Positions 52,009-60,616 of a stretch of DNA of 64,000 nt are shown one piece after another. The notes below the pieces were generated by a model. That model was not told where the DNA came from. It did not search any database and worked only from the letters and a program-made list of their open reading frames with translations. Every line of letters begins with the position of its first letter. Within the stretch, counting starts at the first letter, position 1. Source of the stretch: UBA7672 sp963738625 (GTDB lineage: Bacteria > Pseudomonadota > Alphaproteobacteria > Caulobacterales > Hyphomonadaceae); NCBI GenBank assembly GCA_963738625.1, contig CAVTXH010000003.1, positions 186,001 to 250,000 of the forward strand, written 5' to 3'. A program made the position numbers and the translations under genes.

Positions 52009-52664
52009 ACGGCCCTCACGATGTTGGCGGACAGCACGGCTTCGGGCCGGCGGCGCCGGAGAAGGACGAGCCGGTTTTCCATGCGGACTGGGAGAAACGC
52101 GCGCTCGGCTTGGTGATCTGCGGGGGCGCGGCGGGCCGATGGACGCTGGATGAAAGCCGGCATGCGCGGGAGTCGCTGCCGCCGGCGACGTACTATTCAT
52201 CAAGCTATTATGAGATCTGGATCCGTGGGCTTGAGACGTTGCTGCAACGGCACGGTTTTGTGACGGCGGCGGACCTTGCAGCGCAGCGCGCCGTCGATCC
52301 GAGTGTCCCGCCCAAGCGTGTACTCGTCGCGGCGGACGTGCCGGCGGCGCTGGCGCGCGGCGGTCCATATGATCGTCCGGTTTCGACGGCGCAGACGTTT
52401 TCCGCTGGTCAGCGCGTGCGGACTCGCAACATGCATCCCGCGCATCACACGCGCCTGCCCCGCTATGCCCGCGGGAAGGTTGGCGTGATCGACGCGGTGC
52501 GCGAGGGCTATGTCCTGCCGGACAGCAATGCGCACGGCAAGGGCGAGAATCCGGAATGGGTCTATACGGTCGCGTTCGATGCGCGCGAGCTGTGGGGCGA
52601 GGACGCCGATCCAGCGCTGACCGTCAGCATCGACGCTTGGGAGAGCTATCTTGAGCCGGCATGA
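52005..52664 (+). CDS. nthB: Nitrile hydratase beta subunit
   Basis: 219 residues. 'MNGPHDVGGQHGFGP' at the start is the canonical N-terminus; the C-terminal SH3-like domain is 'FSAGQRVRTRNMHPAHHTRLPRYARGKVGVIDAV...WVYTVAFDARELWGEDADP'. It pairs with the alpha subunit to form the active site. ATG 52005 is in a 4-base overlap with nthA; its last bases overlap the accessory gene, so the three genes are one operon. Confidence 0.95.
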   Translation: MNGPHDVGGQHGFGPAAPEKDEPVFHADWEKRALGLVICGGAAGRWTLDESRHARESLPPATYYSSSYYEIWIRGLETLLQRHGFVTAADLAAQRAVDPSVPPKRVLVAADVPAALARGGPYDRPVSTAQTFSAGQRVRTRNMHPAHHTRLPRYARGKVGVIDAVREGYVLPDSNAHGKGENPEWVYTVAFDARELWGEDADPALTVSIDAWESYLEPA

Positions 52665-53016
52665 CGCAGCGCGCCTTCCACCCGGCGTCGACGAGTCTGT
52701 GTTCGCCGAGCCGTGGCAGGCGAATGCGTTCGCGCTGACCGTGGCGCTGCACGAGCGCGGCCTGTTCTCGTGGAGCGAATGGGCGGGGGCCTTGTCGGGC
52801 GAGGTGAAGACGACGTCGGGCAAGGACTACTATTCGGCCTGGCTGCGTGCGCTGGAGAAGCTGCTGGCCGAGAAAGGCGCGGCCACGCGACAGGACGTTG
52901 ATCGCCTGGCCGCGGCGTGGGAGCGCGCGGCGCACGCGACGCCGCATGGCCAGTCGATCCGGCTGGAGAACGATCCCGAATTGGGGAACGCCGGGCGCCT
53001 GCCCGGCCAGACCTGA
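52651..53016 (+). CDS. Nitrile hydratase accessory (activator) protein
   Basis: 121 residues, similar to the N-terminal part of the beta subunit, as known for the P14K/NhlE-type activators that deliver cobalt by subunit swapping. Motifs: 'VFAEPWQANAFALTVALHERGLFSWSEWAGALSGEV' and 'DYYSAWLRALEKLLAEKG'. The start is a TTG at 52651 with GGGAGAG 6 nt upstream, 14 bases inside nthB. No amidase gene follows. Confidence 0.88.
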   Translation: MSRHDAARLPPGVDESVFAEPWQANAFALTVALHERGLFSWSEWAGALSGEVKTTSGKDYYSAWLRALEKLLAEKGAATRQDVDRLAAAWERAAHATPHGQSIRLENDPELGNAGRLPGQT

Positions 53017-53048
53017 CAACAAACACGACGCTTGCTTACGGGCTTGCC

Positions 53049-53070
53049 GGGGAGGCGCCCGGCGCTCCCC
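53049..53070. terminator. Possible hairpin terminator after the nitrile hydratase operon
   Basis: GGGGAGGCGC pairs with GCGCTCCCC (one bulge) in the space between convergent genes. No clear T-run follows. Confidence 0.4.
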
Positions 53071-53073
53071 TGT

Positions 53074-53685
53074 TCAAGCGCCCTTGATCGCGCCCACGAA
53101 AGGCAGGCCGCGCATCTTGCCGGCGTCATCCATGCCGTAGCCGACCAGATAGCGGCTTGGAGCATCCCACGCCCAGGCGTCGAGGCCTTCAATGGCGGCT
53201 TCGGGCTTGCGAGCGAAGACGCAGGTCAGCACCTCGCGCGCGCCCTTGTGCATCATGTGATCGCGCGCGAACGCAATGGTGCGGCCGCTATCGAAAACGT
53301 CGTCGATGAGCAGTATTCCACGGCCTTCCACGGGCCGCATCACATCAGCGTGGATCAGCATGCGGCCGGAACTTTCACGCGCATCCGCATAGCTCTGCAG
53401 CCACAACGCATCGAAGCCGACGTCGATCTTGTGACGCGCCAGTGCGCGCATCAGGTCGGCTGCGAAAGGCGTTGCGCCGAGCAGGATAACGACAGCGGTC
53501 CATGATCCTTCCGAGAGGCGCGGCGCGAGCCTGGCGGCGAGAGCATCCACCTTCGCCTGCACCTCGCCCGCAGTCAGCAGAGTGTCGACCTGATCAGTTA
53601 TGACCCGCCTCCCCGCCGGCGGGTTGAGGCTTGGGCGCAGCAGCGGCGGGTGCGGGCGCTGGCGCCGCGCCGCCGTCGCCGCCAT
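53074..53685 (-). CDS. Phosphoribosyltransferase (hypoxanthine PRTase-like)
   Basis: Up to 203 residues. The type I PRTase fold shows the PRPP loop 'GRGILLIDDVFDSGRTI', preceded by 'VVILLGATPFAADLMRAL' and followed by 'EVLTCVFARKPE' and 'SRYLVGYGMDD', as in hypoxanthine-guanine PRTases. It would salvage purine bases. The true start is unclear: the family N-terminus ('DTLLTAGEVQAKVDAL') begins near 53590, but the only ordinary start codons in frame are ATG 53685 (inside the zinc-ribbon gene) and GTG 53562. An ATA at 53601 sits 6 nt after GGAGG. Confidence 0.8.
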   Translation of the reverse strand: MAATAARRQRPHPPLLRPSLNPPAGRRVITDQVDTLLTAGEVQAKVDALAARLAPRLSEGSWTAVVILLGATPFAADLMRALARHKIDVGFDALWLQSYADARESSGRMLIHADVMRPVEGRGILLIDDVFDSGRTIAFARDHMMHKGAREVLTCVFARKPEAAIEGLDAWAWDAPSRYLVGYGMDDAGKMRGLPFVGAIKGA

Positions 53686-54532
53686 TCCAGCCGGGCTCCT
53701 GATACGAGCTGCCTTCTGGCTTGGGCGTTAGGGGCGCAGCGGGTCCTGCAGGCGGCGCGCCTTCCGGCGCGGATGCGACGGTCGCGGCTTCGAGCAGCGT
53801 CTCGCCGCCCTGCGAGGCTTCTCCTGGCAGCGGCGCGAAGGTGACGGAGAGGCGGTAGGTCTCGACCGGCGGCGCGATGAAACGTGAGGAGAACTCCACG
53901 CGTTCGCCCGGTCCGAGCGAGGCGACTTTGAGGGAGTCGGTCCACGACTGGACTTCCTTGCCGGTCTCATCCCGCAGCACGACGCGCAGCTCCGGAGCTA
54001 TGCGGCGCTCCTCGCCCTGGTTGACGGCGGAGCCGGTGACGGTGAGCACGGGCGTCGTTCCATCAAACGAACGTTTGGCGCCGACATTCTCGAGCACCAG
54101 GCCGAAGCGGTTCACGTCGAGCCCGACCATGCGATAGAGCACGGCCGTGCGCGGCCAGAGATTGGCGACCTCGTTGCGGAACAGGATCGACGAGCCAAGA
54201 GCGACGGCGAACACGATGAAGCCTGCGGACCACGCGATGGTGGCGGCGCGCGAACGCTCGCGCTTGCGGCGGGCGTGTTCCCGGGCGCGGAATTCGGCGT
54301 GCGGTCCGGCGCGGGCCGCAGAGTTGGCGGCGGCGGTCTGGCGCAGACGCTCGACCTGTTCGCGGGTAAGGCCTGTATCCTCGACCGGAGCGGCGGCCGG
54401 AATGCCTTCTTCCTGCACTTTGGCGAACCAGGAATGGCCGCAGGACACGCAGCGCACACGTCTGCCGTCTTTGCCGATTGCAGAATCGTCGGCGAAGTAG
54501 CGTGTATCGCAAGACGGGCAGACGAGGATCAT
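53594..54532 (-). CDS. MJ0042-type zinc-ribbon membrane protein (DUF3426-like)
   Basis: 312 residues. The N-terminus is a zinc ribbon 'MILVCPSCDTRYFADDSAIGKDGRRVRCVSCGHSW', with two Cys pairs. A Arg/Ala-rich cytoplasmic stretch leads to one membrane helix (about 102-122, 'IAWSAGFIVFAVALGSSIL'), then a periplasmic DUF3426-like beta domain ('KRSFDGTTPVLTVTGSAVNQG', 'RVVLRDETGKEVQSW') and a Pro/Ala-rich tail. It is divergent from ftsE, an arrangement seen in many Alphaproteobacteria. Function unknown. Confidence 0.85.
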   Translation of the reverse strand: MILVCPSCDTRYFADDSAIGKDGRRVRCVSCGHSWFAKVQEEGIPAAAPVEDTGLTREQVERLRQTAAANSAARAGPHAEFRAREHARRKRERSRAATIAWSAGFIVFAVALGSSILFRNEVANLWPRTAVLYRMVGLDVNRFGLVLENVGAKRSFDGTTPVLTVTGSAVNQGEERRIAPELRVVLRDETGKEVQSWTDSLKVASLGPGERVEFSSRFIAPPVETYRLSVTFAPLPGEASQGGETLLEAATVASAPEGAPPAGPAAPLTPKPEGSSYQEPGWNGGDGGAAPAPAPAAAAPKPQPAGGEAGHN

Positions 54533-54612
54533 CGCTCTAACGAATGCATAATAGTGGTTAATATAATCCAATTCGGGCCAGATTCTGAACCAACAATGGC
54601 GCCTCGGGAAGC

Positions 54613-55341
54613 ATGCGGGAACGCGACGACATAAGGGACGAGCCGGCGGTCCGTTTTGACCGCGTAAGCCTGTCATATGGGCCGGAAGCCGATGTTCTGG
54701 CCGATGTTACGCTGCAATTGAAGCCCGGCTCGATGACTTTCCTCACAGGTCCTTCGGGGGCCGGCAAGTCGACTTTGCTCAGACTGGCGTATCTGGCGTT
54801 AAGACCTTCGGCAGGCCGCATCTCCCTGTTCGGGATCGACACCGGCAAGCTGAACCGTCCGACCATGGCCCGACTCAGGGGGCGTATCGGGGTCGTGTTT
54901 CAGGAGTTCAGGCTGCTCGAACACCTCACCGCCTATGAAAACGTCGCCCTGCCCCTGCGGGTGCATGGCGACAACGAGAAGCGCTATCGCGGCGATGTCA
55001 TTGAACTGTTGAACTGGGTCGGACTCGGCGATCGGCTGGATGCGCGGCCTGCCACGCTATCGGGCGGGGAGAAGCAGCGGGTAGCCATCGCGCGCGCAGT
55101 TATCGTAAAGCCGGACCTGATCATCGCCGACGAGCCGACAGGAAATGTCGACGAGGAGATGGGCGATCGGCTGCTGCACCTGTTCCGCGAACTGAACCGC
55201 AGCCTCAACACCACGTTGCTGATCGCGACGCACGATCTCGCCATGGTGCGCAAATCGAAGGCGGATGTGCTGCGCCTCGCCGACGGCATGGTGGTGCGCA
55301 CATCGGCGTCTCGGGTCGAGCCTGAAGAGGCGCAGGCATGA
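54613..55341 (+). CDS. ftsE: Cell division ATP-binding protein FtsE
   Basis: 242 residues, ABC ATPase. Walker A 'GPSGAGKST', Q-loop 'GVVFQEFRLLEHLTAYENVALPL', signature 'LSGGEKQRVAIARA', Walker B 'LIIADEPTGNVD' and the H-loop 'IATHDL' are intact. FtsE with FtsX activates cell-wall hydrolases through periplasmic partners during division. The divergent 80-bp spacer upstream has an AT-rich core (GGTTAATATAATCC) that may be the promoter. FtsX follows with an ATGA overlap. Confidence 0.95.
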   Translation: MRERDDIRDEPAVRFDRVSLSYGPEADVLADVTLQLKPGSMTFLTGPSGAGKSTLLRLAYLALRPSAGRISLFGIDTGKLNRPTMARLRGRIGVVFQEFRLLEHLTAYENVALPLRVHGDNEKRYRGDVIELLNWVGLGDRLDARPATLSGGEKQRVAIARAVIVKPDLIIADEPTGNVDEEMGDRLLHLFRELNRSLNTTLLIATHDLAMVRKSKADVLRLADGMVVRTSASRVEPEEAQA

Positions 55342-56207
55342 AGGCAGCGTCCGCGCCCCTTCTTCCACGCGAGGACGCGCGCGAGGCGGCGCTGTTCTTC
55401 GTCGTGTGCGCGCTGTGCTTCCTTGCGGCGCTGTCGGGACTCGTCGCACGGTCGGCCTACGCCGCCGCCGATTCCTGGACGGCGCGCGTCACCGGGCAGA
55501 TCACCGTGCGCGTTCGCGGGACCGAGGCTGAGACCCGGAGCGCTGTCGAAATCGCGAAGGCGACGGCGGGCATTATCTCCGCTCGCGCGCTGACGCGGGC
55601 TGAGTCCGAGGACCTGCTGAAGCCCTGGCTCGGCGCGGCCGGCGTGCCTGCGGACCTGCCGCTGCCGCATCTGATCGCTGCGGAAGCGGCCCCTGGCGCG
55701 CGCGGCGCGGGCGATGCGCTGACGCAAAAATTCGAAGCGGCGGGGCTGGACGCGACCGTGGATGACCACATCGTCTGGTCGGAGGATGTGAAGCGCGCGA
55801 CGGATTCGGCGGGGCTTGTCGCCCTGATCGCCGTGGCGCTGCTGGGCGCTACAGGCATAGCCGTGATCGCATTCGCCACCCATGCGACCCTGCTGGCGCG
55901 GCGCGACATTGTGGAGCTGCTGCACCTCAGCGGGGCCAAGGACGGCTTTATTTCAGGGCTTTTCGAGCAGCGTTTTCTCATGTTGGGCGTGCAGGCGGGC
56001 GCGGTAGGCGCCCTATTGGCTCTGGGCGCTGCAGCGTTCATCCTGTTCGTGGTCAAGCAATCGGACCAGCGCGTCTGGCTTTTGCCGCAGCTTTCGCTGT
56101 CACTCGCGGATGGGTTGATTCTCGGCTTGGCGCCCCTCGTAGCGGGCGTCGCCGCGATGCTGGCCGCGAAGGTGACCGTCATGCGGTCGCTGTCTGAAAT
56201 GGTATGA
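55338..56207 (+). CDS. ftsX: Cell division protein FtsX
   Basis: 289 residues with the FtsX topology: one N-terminal helix (about 19-41), a periplasmic domain (about 42-160; 'ARVTGQITVRVRG') and three C-terminal helices around the permease motif 'FATHATLLARRDIVELLHLSGAKDGFISGLFEQRF'. The sequence is typically divergent for FtsX, but gene position and topology agree. It transmits FtsE ATPase activity to periplasmic amidase regulators. Confidence 0.9.
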   Translation: MKAASAPLLPREDAREAALFFVVCALCFLAALSGLVARSAYAAADSWTARVTGQITVRVRGTEAETRSAVEIAKATAGIISARALTRAESEDLLKPWLGAAGVPADLPLPHLIAAEAAPGARGAGDALTQKFEAAGLDATVDDHIVWSEDVKRATDSAGLVALIAVALLGATGIAVIAFATHATLLARRDIVELLHLSGAKDGFISGLFEQRFLMLGVQAGAVGALLALGAAAFILFVVKQSDQRVWLLPQLSLSLADGLILGLAPLVAGVAAMLAAKVTVMRSLSEMV

Positions 56208-56244
56208 GACCTGAATATGTTCGTCGGGGAATTGGTTTGATGTC

Positions 56245-56862
56245 TTGCGCCTGATCGCCCGTGTTCTTGTTGTCCTTCTCGCCATCGGTCTTCTTGCCGC
56301 TGGATATGACTTTTCGCGTTTTGTCGCGCGCGCGGATCGCGCCGTGACGCCGGACCCGCCGATCAACGCACAGGCGATCACAGCTCTTACCGGCGCTTCG
56401 AACGCGCGGATCGTCGCGGCCGTGCAGCTCGCCGACTCGCTGCAACTGCCTCTGTTGATCTCGGGCGTCCATGTCGACACGCGCCCCGAAGACATCGCCG
56501 AGATCGCCGGCGTGGACGTGAAGGAGATCGAGTGCTGTGTGACGCTGGGCAAGGCGGCGGCCAGTACGGAGGGCAATGGCTCCGAGGTCGCCGAGTGGGC
56601 GCGCCGCCGGAACGTTTCGCGCGTCATCGTGGTGACGTCGGAATACCACATGGACCGCGCGATGCTTGAGCTGCGCCGCTTCATGCCGGAAGGTCATTTC
56701 ATTCCGCACGCGGTGACCACGACCAAGGTGCGCCCGCGCGACTGGTTCCGCGATCCAGCGACCGCTCATCGCCTGATCGAGGAATGGGCCAAGTATCGCA
56801 TCGCCAGCCTGCGCGCGAAGCAGACGATCGCTGCGACGCCGCCGAAGGACCACGCAGGATGA
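56245..56862 (+). CDS. YdcF/DUF218 family protein
   Basis: 205 residues. One N-terminal helix (about 4-24), then a DUF218 domain with 'LPLLISGVHVDTRPEDIAEIAG', 'TLGKAAASTEGNGSEVAEWARRRNVSRVIVVTSEYHMDRAMLELRRFMPE' (the conserved T-S-x-Y-H-M-x-R-A motif). DUF218 proteins act on envelope glycans (SanA, ElyC relatives). TTG at 56245 is the likely start. It overlaps plsC by four bases and follows ftsX by 37 bp, so all four genes are probably one operon. Confidence 0.85.
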   Translation: MRLIARVLVVLLAIGLLAAGYDFSRFVARADRAVTPDPPINAQAITALTGASNARIVAAVQLADSLQLPLLISGVHVDTRPEDIAEIAGVDVKEIECCVTLGKAAASTEGNGSEVAEWARRRNVSRVIVVTSEYHMDRAMLELRRFMPEGHFIPHAVTTTKVRPRDWFRDPATAHRLIEEWAKYRIASLRAKQTIAATPPKDHAG

Positions 56863-57623
56863 TCCTCCTGAGATCCCTCGCCTACGCGATCTTCTTCTAC
56901 GTTACGCTGGTGGCGATCGGCCTCGTCTGCATGCCGTTTTCGGTCTTCTCGCGGGACGCGGCAATGAGCGCGATCCGGTTCTGGTGTCGGGCGCAAAGGC
57001 TGGCGCTGCATGTCATCTGCGGCATCAAGACGGAATTTCGCGGGCTGGAGCACCTGCCGCACGATGCATGCATCATCGCGATGAAGCACCAGTCTGCCTA
57101 CGATACGCTGGCGCCGTTCCTGTTCATCCGCGATCCGGTCTACATCCTGAAGAGAGAGTTGCTGCGCGCGCCCGTGTTCGGCGTCTACGCCTCGCGCGTA
57201 GGCATCGCGATCGATCGCACCGGCCATGCCCGCGCCCTCAAGGCCATGCTGGCCGAGGCGAAGAAGGCGATAGAGCAGGACCGCCAGGTGGTGATCTTTC
57301 CCGAAGGCACGCGCCAGCATGTCGATACGCCCATGGCGGCCAAGTCGGGCGCTTTCGCGATGTATCGCGACATGGGGGTGAAGTGCGTTCCGGTCGCGCT
57401 GAACACCGGGTTGTGTTGGAAAAGCTTCTGGCGCCGGCCGGGCCACATCATTTTCGAGGTGCTGGAGCCGATCAAGCCGGGGCTGGAGCGCGATGCGTTC
57501 ACACAGCGCCTGAAGGATGTGCTCGACCCGGCAACAAGGCGGCTGGTGGCTGAGGGGCGCGCGGCGCAGGGCAGGCATGCCGAGCCGGTCGTCGCTAGCC
57601 CCAAAATCGAGCCCGGCGCGTAG
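56859..57623 (+). CDS. plsC: 1-acyl-sn-glycerol-3-phosphate acyltransferase
   Basis: 254 residues. A hydrophobic N-terminus (about 8-30) is followed by the acyltransferase motifs: HX4D block 'IAMKHQSAYDTLAP', 'YILKRELLRAPVFGVYASRVGIAIDR' and 'VVIFPEGTRQ'. It makes phosphatidic acid from lysophosphatidic acid at the inner membrane. ATGA overlap with the ydcF-type gene fixes the start at 56859. Its stop directly abuts that of tyrC on the other strand. Confidence 0.92.
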   Translation: MILLRSLAYAIFFYVTLVAIGLVCMPFSVFSRDAAMSAIRFWCRAQRLALHVICGIKTEFRGLEHLPHDACIIAMKHQSAYDTLAPFLFIRDPVYILKRELLRAPVFGVYASRVGIAIDRTGHARALKAMLAEAKKAIEQDRQVVIFPEGTRQHVDTPMAAKSGAFAMYRDMGVKCVPVALNTGLCWKSFWRRPGHIIFEVLEPIKPGLERDAFTQRLKDVLDPATRRLVAEGRAAQGRHAEPVVASPKIEPGA

Positions 57624-58553
57624 CTATTTCTTCTCGTCCTTGTCGCGGCCGAAGTTGGGGGCTGCCGTGTCCTGCCCTGCCTCGATGATCTCGCGACGGA
57701 TGCCCCGCGCGTGGGTGAAGACGTCGAACAGCTTCTGACCGTCGCCATTGCGGATGGCCTTGCGCAGGGCGGTGAGATCGTCGTCAAAGCGGCCGAGCAC
57801 TTCCAGCACCGCCTCGCGGTTGTTGAGGAAGACGTCCCGCCACATCGTGGGATCGGATGCTGCAATACGCGTGAAGTCGCGGAAGCCGGCGGCCGAGAAC
57901 TTCACCACCTCGCCGTCCGTGACGTTCTCCATGTCGTGCGCGGTGGCGACGATGTTGTAGGCGATGAGGTGCGGCAGGTGGCTGGTGACGGCGAGCACCA
58001 GGTCGTGGCGCTGGGCGTCCATGCGCTCGACCTTGGAGCCGAGGCGTTCCCAGAACAGGGCGAGTTGGTCGGATGCGGCTTTGTAATCGGCGTCGCCGCC
58101 GGCTTCGGGCGTGAGGATGCACCAGCGGCCCTCGAACAGGCTGGCGAAACCGGCGTCAGGGCCGGACTTCTCGGTGCCGGCGATGGGGTGGCCGGGGATG
58201 ACGTGAACGCCGGGCTGGCCGACGGCGCGCAGCTCCTTTGCAACGCTGCCTTTCACTGAGCCCACGTCGGTGAGAGTGGCGCCGGGCTTCATCGCGGCGA
58301 TGCTGGCGGCGCCGGCCTCGCTCATGGCGCCCACGGGCACGCAGAGGAAGACAGCGTCCGCATCGGCGACGGCTTCGGCGATGGTGGAGCGGATCTCTCC
58401 GAGGCCGATCTCGCCTGCCCGGCCGAGCGCGGCGGGGTTGGCGTCGAACAGCGAGATGGCGCCGGCGGCGCCCTTGTCCCTGGCCGCGCGCGCGATGGAT
58501 CCGCCGATCAGGCCGACGCCGACAATGGCGATGCGATCGAAGACGACGCTCAT
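57624..58553 (-). CDS. tyrC: Prephenate/arogenate dehydrogenase
   Basis: 309 residues. The NAD(P) motif 'IAIVGVGLIGGSIARAA' starts the protein; then 'LCVPVGAM', 'TLTDVGSVKGSV', 'VIPGHPIAGTEKSGPDAGFASLFEGRWCILTP' and 'LVLAVTSHLPHLIAYNIVATA'. It oxidises prephenate or arogenate in tyrosine synthesis; the sequence does not decide which substrate. Its start overlaps the hisC stop by four bases, so it is the last gene of the chorismate mutase-hisC-tyrC operon. Confidence 0.93.
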   Translation of the reverse strand: MSVVFDRIAIVGVGLIGGSIARAARDKGAAGAISLFDANPAALGRAGEIGLGEIRSTIAEAVADADAVFLCVPVGAMSEAGAASIAAMKPGATLTDVGSVKGSVAKELRAVGQPGVHVIPGHPIAGTEKSGPDAGFASLFEGRWCILTPEAGGDADYKAASDQLALFWERLGSKVERMDAQRHDLVLAVTSHLPHLIAYNIVATAHDMENVTDGEVVKFSAAGFRDFTRIAASDPTMWRDVFLNNREAVLEVLGRFDDDLTALRKAIRNGDGQKLFDVFTHARGIRREIIEAGQDTAAPNFGRDKDEKK

Positions 58554-59647
58554 CTGCCGGCCAGGAAGGCTTTGAGGCGCGAAAGGACCGCGTCGTTGCC
58601 CTCGACCGTCCCGACCGAGATGCGCAGGTATTGCGGCATGCGATAGCCGGCGAGCGAGCGGACGGTGACGCCGTGCTCCTTCAGGTAGGCCAGCGCTTCG
58701 GCGGCGGTCTTGCCTTTGGCTTCGGGGAACTTCACGACACAGAAATTGCCGACGCTTTCCAGAACCTCGAGACCGAGCGCGCGCAGGCCGGCGATGAGAC
58801 GCGGCAGCTCCTTGTCGTTATGGGCGAGGGACTTCTCAGTGAAGGCGTCGTCTTCCAGGGCCGCGATGGCGACAGCCTGCGCGATCAGGTTGACGTTGAA
58901 CGGCATGCGCACACGTTCGAGCGCATCGATCACGTGAGCGGGCGCATAGGCCCAGCCGACGCGGAGACCGGCGAGCCCATAGAGCTTCGAGAAGGTGCGC
59001 GTCAGGATGACGTTGTCGAACTGCGAGGCGAGTTCGATGCCGGAAGCGTAGTCGTTCTTGCGCACGAATTCCGCATAGGCGCCGTCGAGCACCAGCAGCA
59101 CCGACGACGGCAGGCCTGCATGCAGGCGCTTCACCTCGTCATACGGCAGGTAGGTGCCGGTCGGGTTGTTCGGGTTGGCGAGCCAGACGATCTTGGTCCT
59201 CGGCGTCACGGCCTTGAGGATCGCATCCACGTCGGCAGTAAAGTTCTTTTCGTCTACCTCGATCGCCGTCGCGCCTTGCTGCTGGGCGATGATGGCGTAG
59301 ATAGCGAAGGCGTGCTTGGTGCTGATGGTTTCATCGCCCGGGCCCAAATAGGCACGGCCGAGCATCAGGAAGATCTCGTCCGATCCGGCGCCGACGATGA
59401 TGCGCGCGGCGTCGAGGCCATTCTTTTTCGCGATGGCGGCCTTTAGGGCGCCCGCCCCGCCGTCAGGATAGATTTCCAGCTTGCCGGCCATTTCCGCGAA
59501 GACGGCCTTCGCTTTCGGAGACGCGCCGAGCGGGTTCTCGTTGGAGGCGAGCTTGTAGCTCGGGCCCTTGCCTGGCCTGGGCGCTTCGCCTGGCACATAG
59601 GCGTTCACCTTCGCCAATTGCGGCAGCGGTTTCGGCTTGTCAGTCAT
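58550..59647 (-). CDS. hisC: Histidinol-phosphate / aromatic aminotransferase
   Basis: 365 residues, class II PLP aminotransferase: 'YKLASNENPLGASPKA', 'IVGAGSDEIFLML', 'WLANPNNPTGTYLP', 'LDGAYAEFV', the PLP lysine in 'TRTFSKLYGLAGLRVGWAYAP' and 'RSLAGYRMPQYLRISVG'. It transaminates imidazole-acetol phosphate; next to tyrC it may also act on prephenate or aromatic keto acids. ATG 59647 begins the family N-terminus (the ATG further upstream adds nonsense). Confidence 0.93.
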   Translation of the reverse strand: MTDKPKPLPQLAKVNAYVPGEAPRPGKGPSYKLASNENPLGASPKAKAVFAEMAGKLEIYPDGGAGALKAAIAKKNGLDAARIIVGAGSDEIFLMLGRAYLGPGDETISTKHAFAIYAIIAQQQGATAIEVDEKNFTADVDAILKAVTPRTKIVWLANPNNPTGTYLPYDEVKRLHAGLPSSVLLVLDGAYAEFVRKNDYASGIELASQFDNVILTRTFSKLYGLAGLRVGWAYAPAHVIDALERVRMPFNVNLIAQAVAIAALEDDAFTEKSLAHNDKELPRLIAGLRALGLEVLESVGNFCVVKFPEAKGKTAAEALAYLKEHGVTVRSLAGYRMPQYLRISVGTVEGNDAVLSRLKAFLAGR

Positions 59648-59666
59648 GTATGTACGCGCTTTCGGC

Positions 59667-60446
59667 CTAGGGCCGTGGCCGTACCCCGACAACGCGCAGT
59701 CCGTCCAGCCCCGCCTTCCGGGCGAGGTCGATGCGGCGATCGTCGACCGCCACGAAATCCTTGATCCGGATCAGGGCGAGCGAGCGGGCGCGGGCGACAA
59801 CCTCGGCCTTGAGGCCGACATCGGCCAGGCGGCGTTCGGCGATGTGGTGGTCGTCATGGGCGGTAGCGAGCGTGTCGTCCTCGCCCGAGGCTTCCATCGC
59901 TACGCGGCCGAGAACGGCAATGCGCGGCGCGTCGGACGGCGAGCTGGGATAGCTGGGCCAGCCGGCCACGATGGACAGGGGGCGGAAGTGGGCTTCGTTG
60001 AGGATCGGCCACCATTGGCCGGCGCCGGCGTGTTCCGGCCATGGCACGCAAGCCAGAGCACCCGGCATGGTGCAGGCGCGCTCCAGCGCATCGCGTATCT
60101 CGACCAGGGGGGTCATGGCGGGGCCGAAGCCGAAATAGCCGCGGGCCGCCTGGAGCGAATGGGAAATGTCCCCGCCTGCGACATAGACGGCCTTGAGGCC
60201 CCGGCTGACCAGCATGTCGCCGCAGAGGGACCGCCACAGCCTGGCCATGGCGTCTGCCGGGATCCCGACGGCGGTGGCCGCCCGGGTCAGCCGGCGCATC
60301 TCGGACGCCTCGCGGGCGGGCCGGAAGCCGATTCCAGCCGGGGATACCGCCGGGGCCGCTTGGAGTTCCCGCCATCGATCCGCCAGGGCGGACAGGAGAG
60401 GGTCGTTCACCGTCTCGACGACGGTATGGAAACTGTCTGCCGCCAT
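59667..60446 (-). CDS. Chorismate mutase family protein
   Basis: 259 residues. The N-terminal 90 residues resemble the AroQ-type chorismate mutase found upstream of hisC in Alphaproteobacteria: 'DPLLSALADRWRELQAAP', 'GFRPAREASEMRRLTRAATAVGIPADAMARLWRSLCGDML'. The rest (about 90-259) fits the same long family, with no ACT domain seen. Chorismate to prephenate is the expected reaction, but the usual catalytic residues are hard to align by eye, so activity is uncertain. It is 19 bp upstream of hisC. Confidence 0.65.
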   Translation of the reverse strand: MAADSFHTVVETVNDPLLSALADRWRELQAAPAVSPAGIGFRPAREASEMRRLTRAATAVGIPADAMARLWRSLCGDMLVSRGLKAVYVAGGDISHSLQAARGYFGFGPAMTPLVEIRDALERACTMPGALACVPWPEHAGAGQWWPILNEAHFRPLSIVAGWPSYPSSPSDAPRIAVLGRVAMEASGEDDTLATAHDDHHIAERRLADVGLKAEVVARARSLALIRIKDFVAVDDRRIDLARKAGLDGLRVVGVRPRP

Positions 60447-60616
60447 AAGCACGCTACTTAAATCTACGCTCCCCAGCGGAGCCCACCTTAGTATGCTTCG
60501 GCCCAGCCTGCAAAAAACATGTCATGGCGCCCCCCAATATCTTTGGCCTGGGAGCGTTACGGCGGGTTCCCATCTATTGCTTCATTCCGTAGGCGTCCTG
60601 ATCTAGGTTCCGCGCC

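Noticed and set aside
60447..60616. SAM riboswitch before metX
   Set aside because: metX genes in Alphaproteobacteria often have one, but I find neither the SAM-II nor the SAM-I core sequence here.
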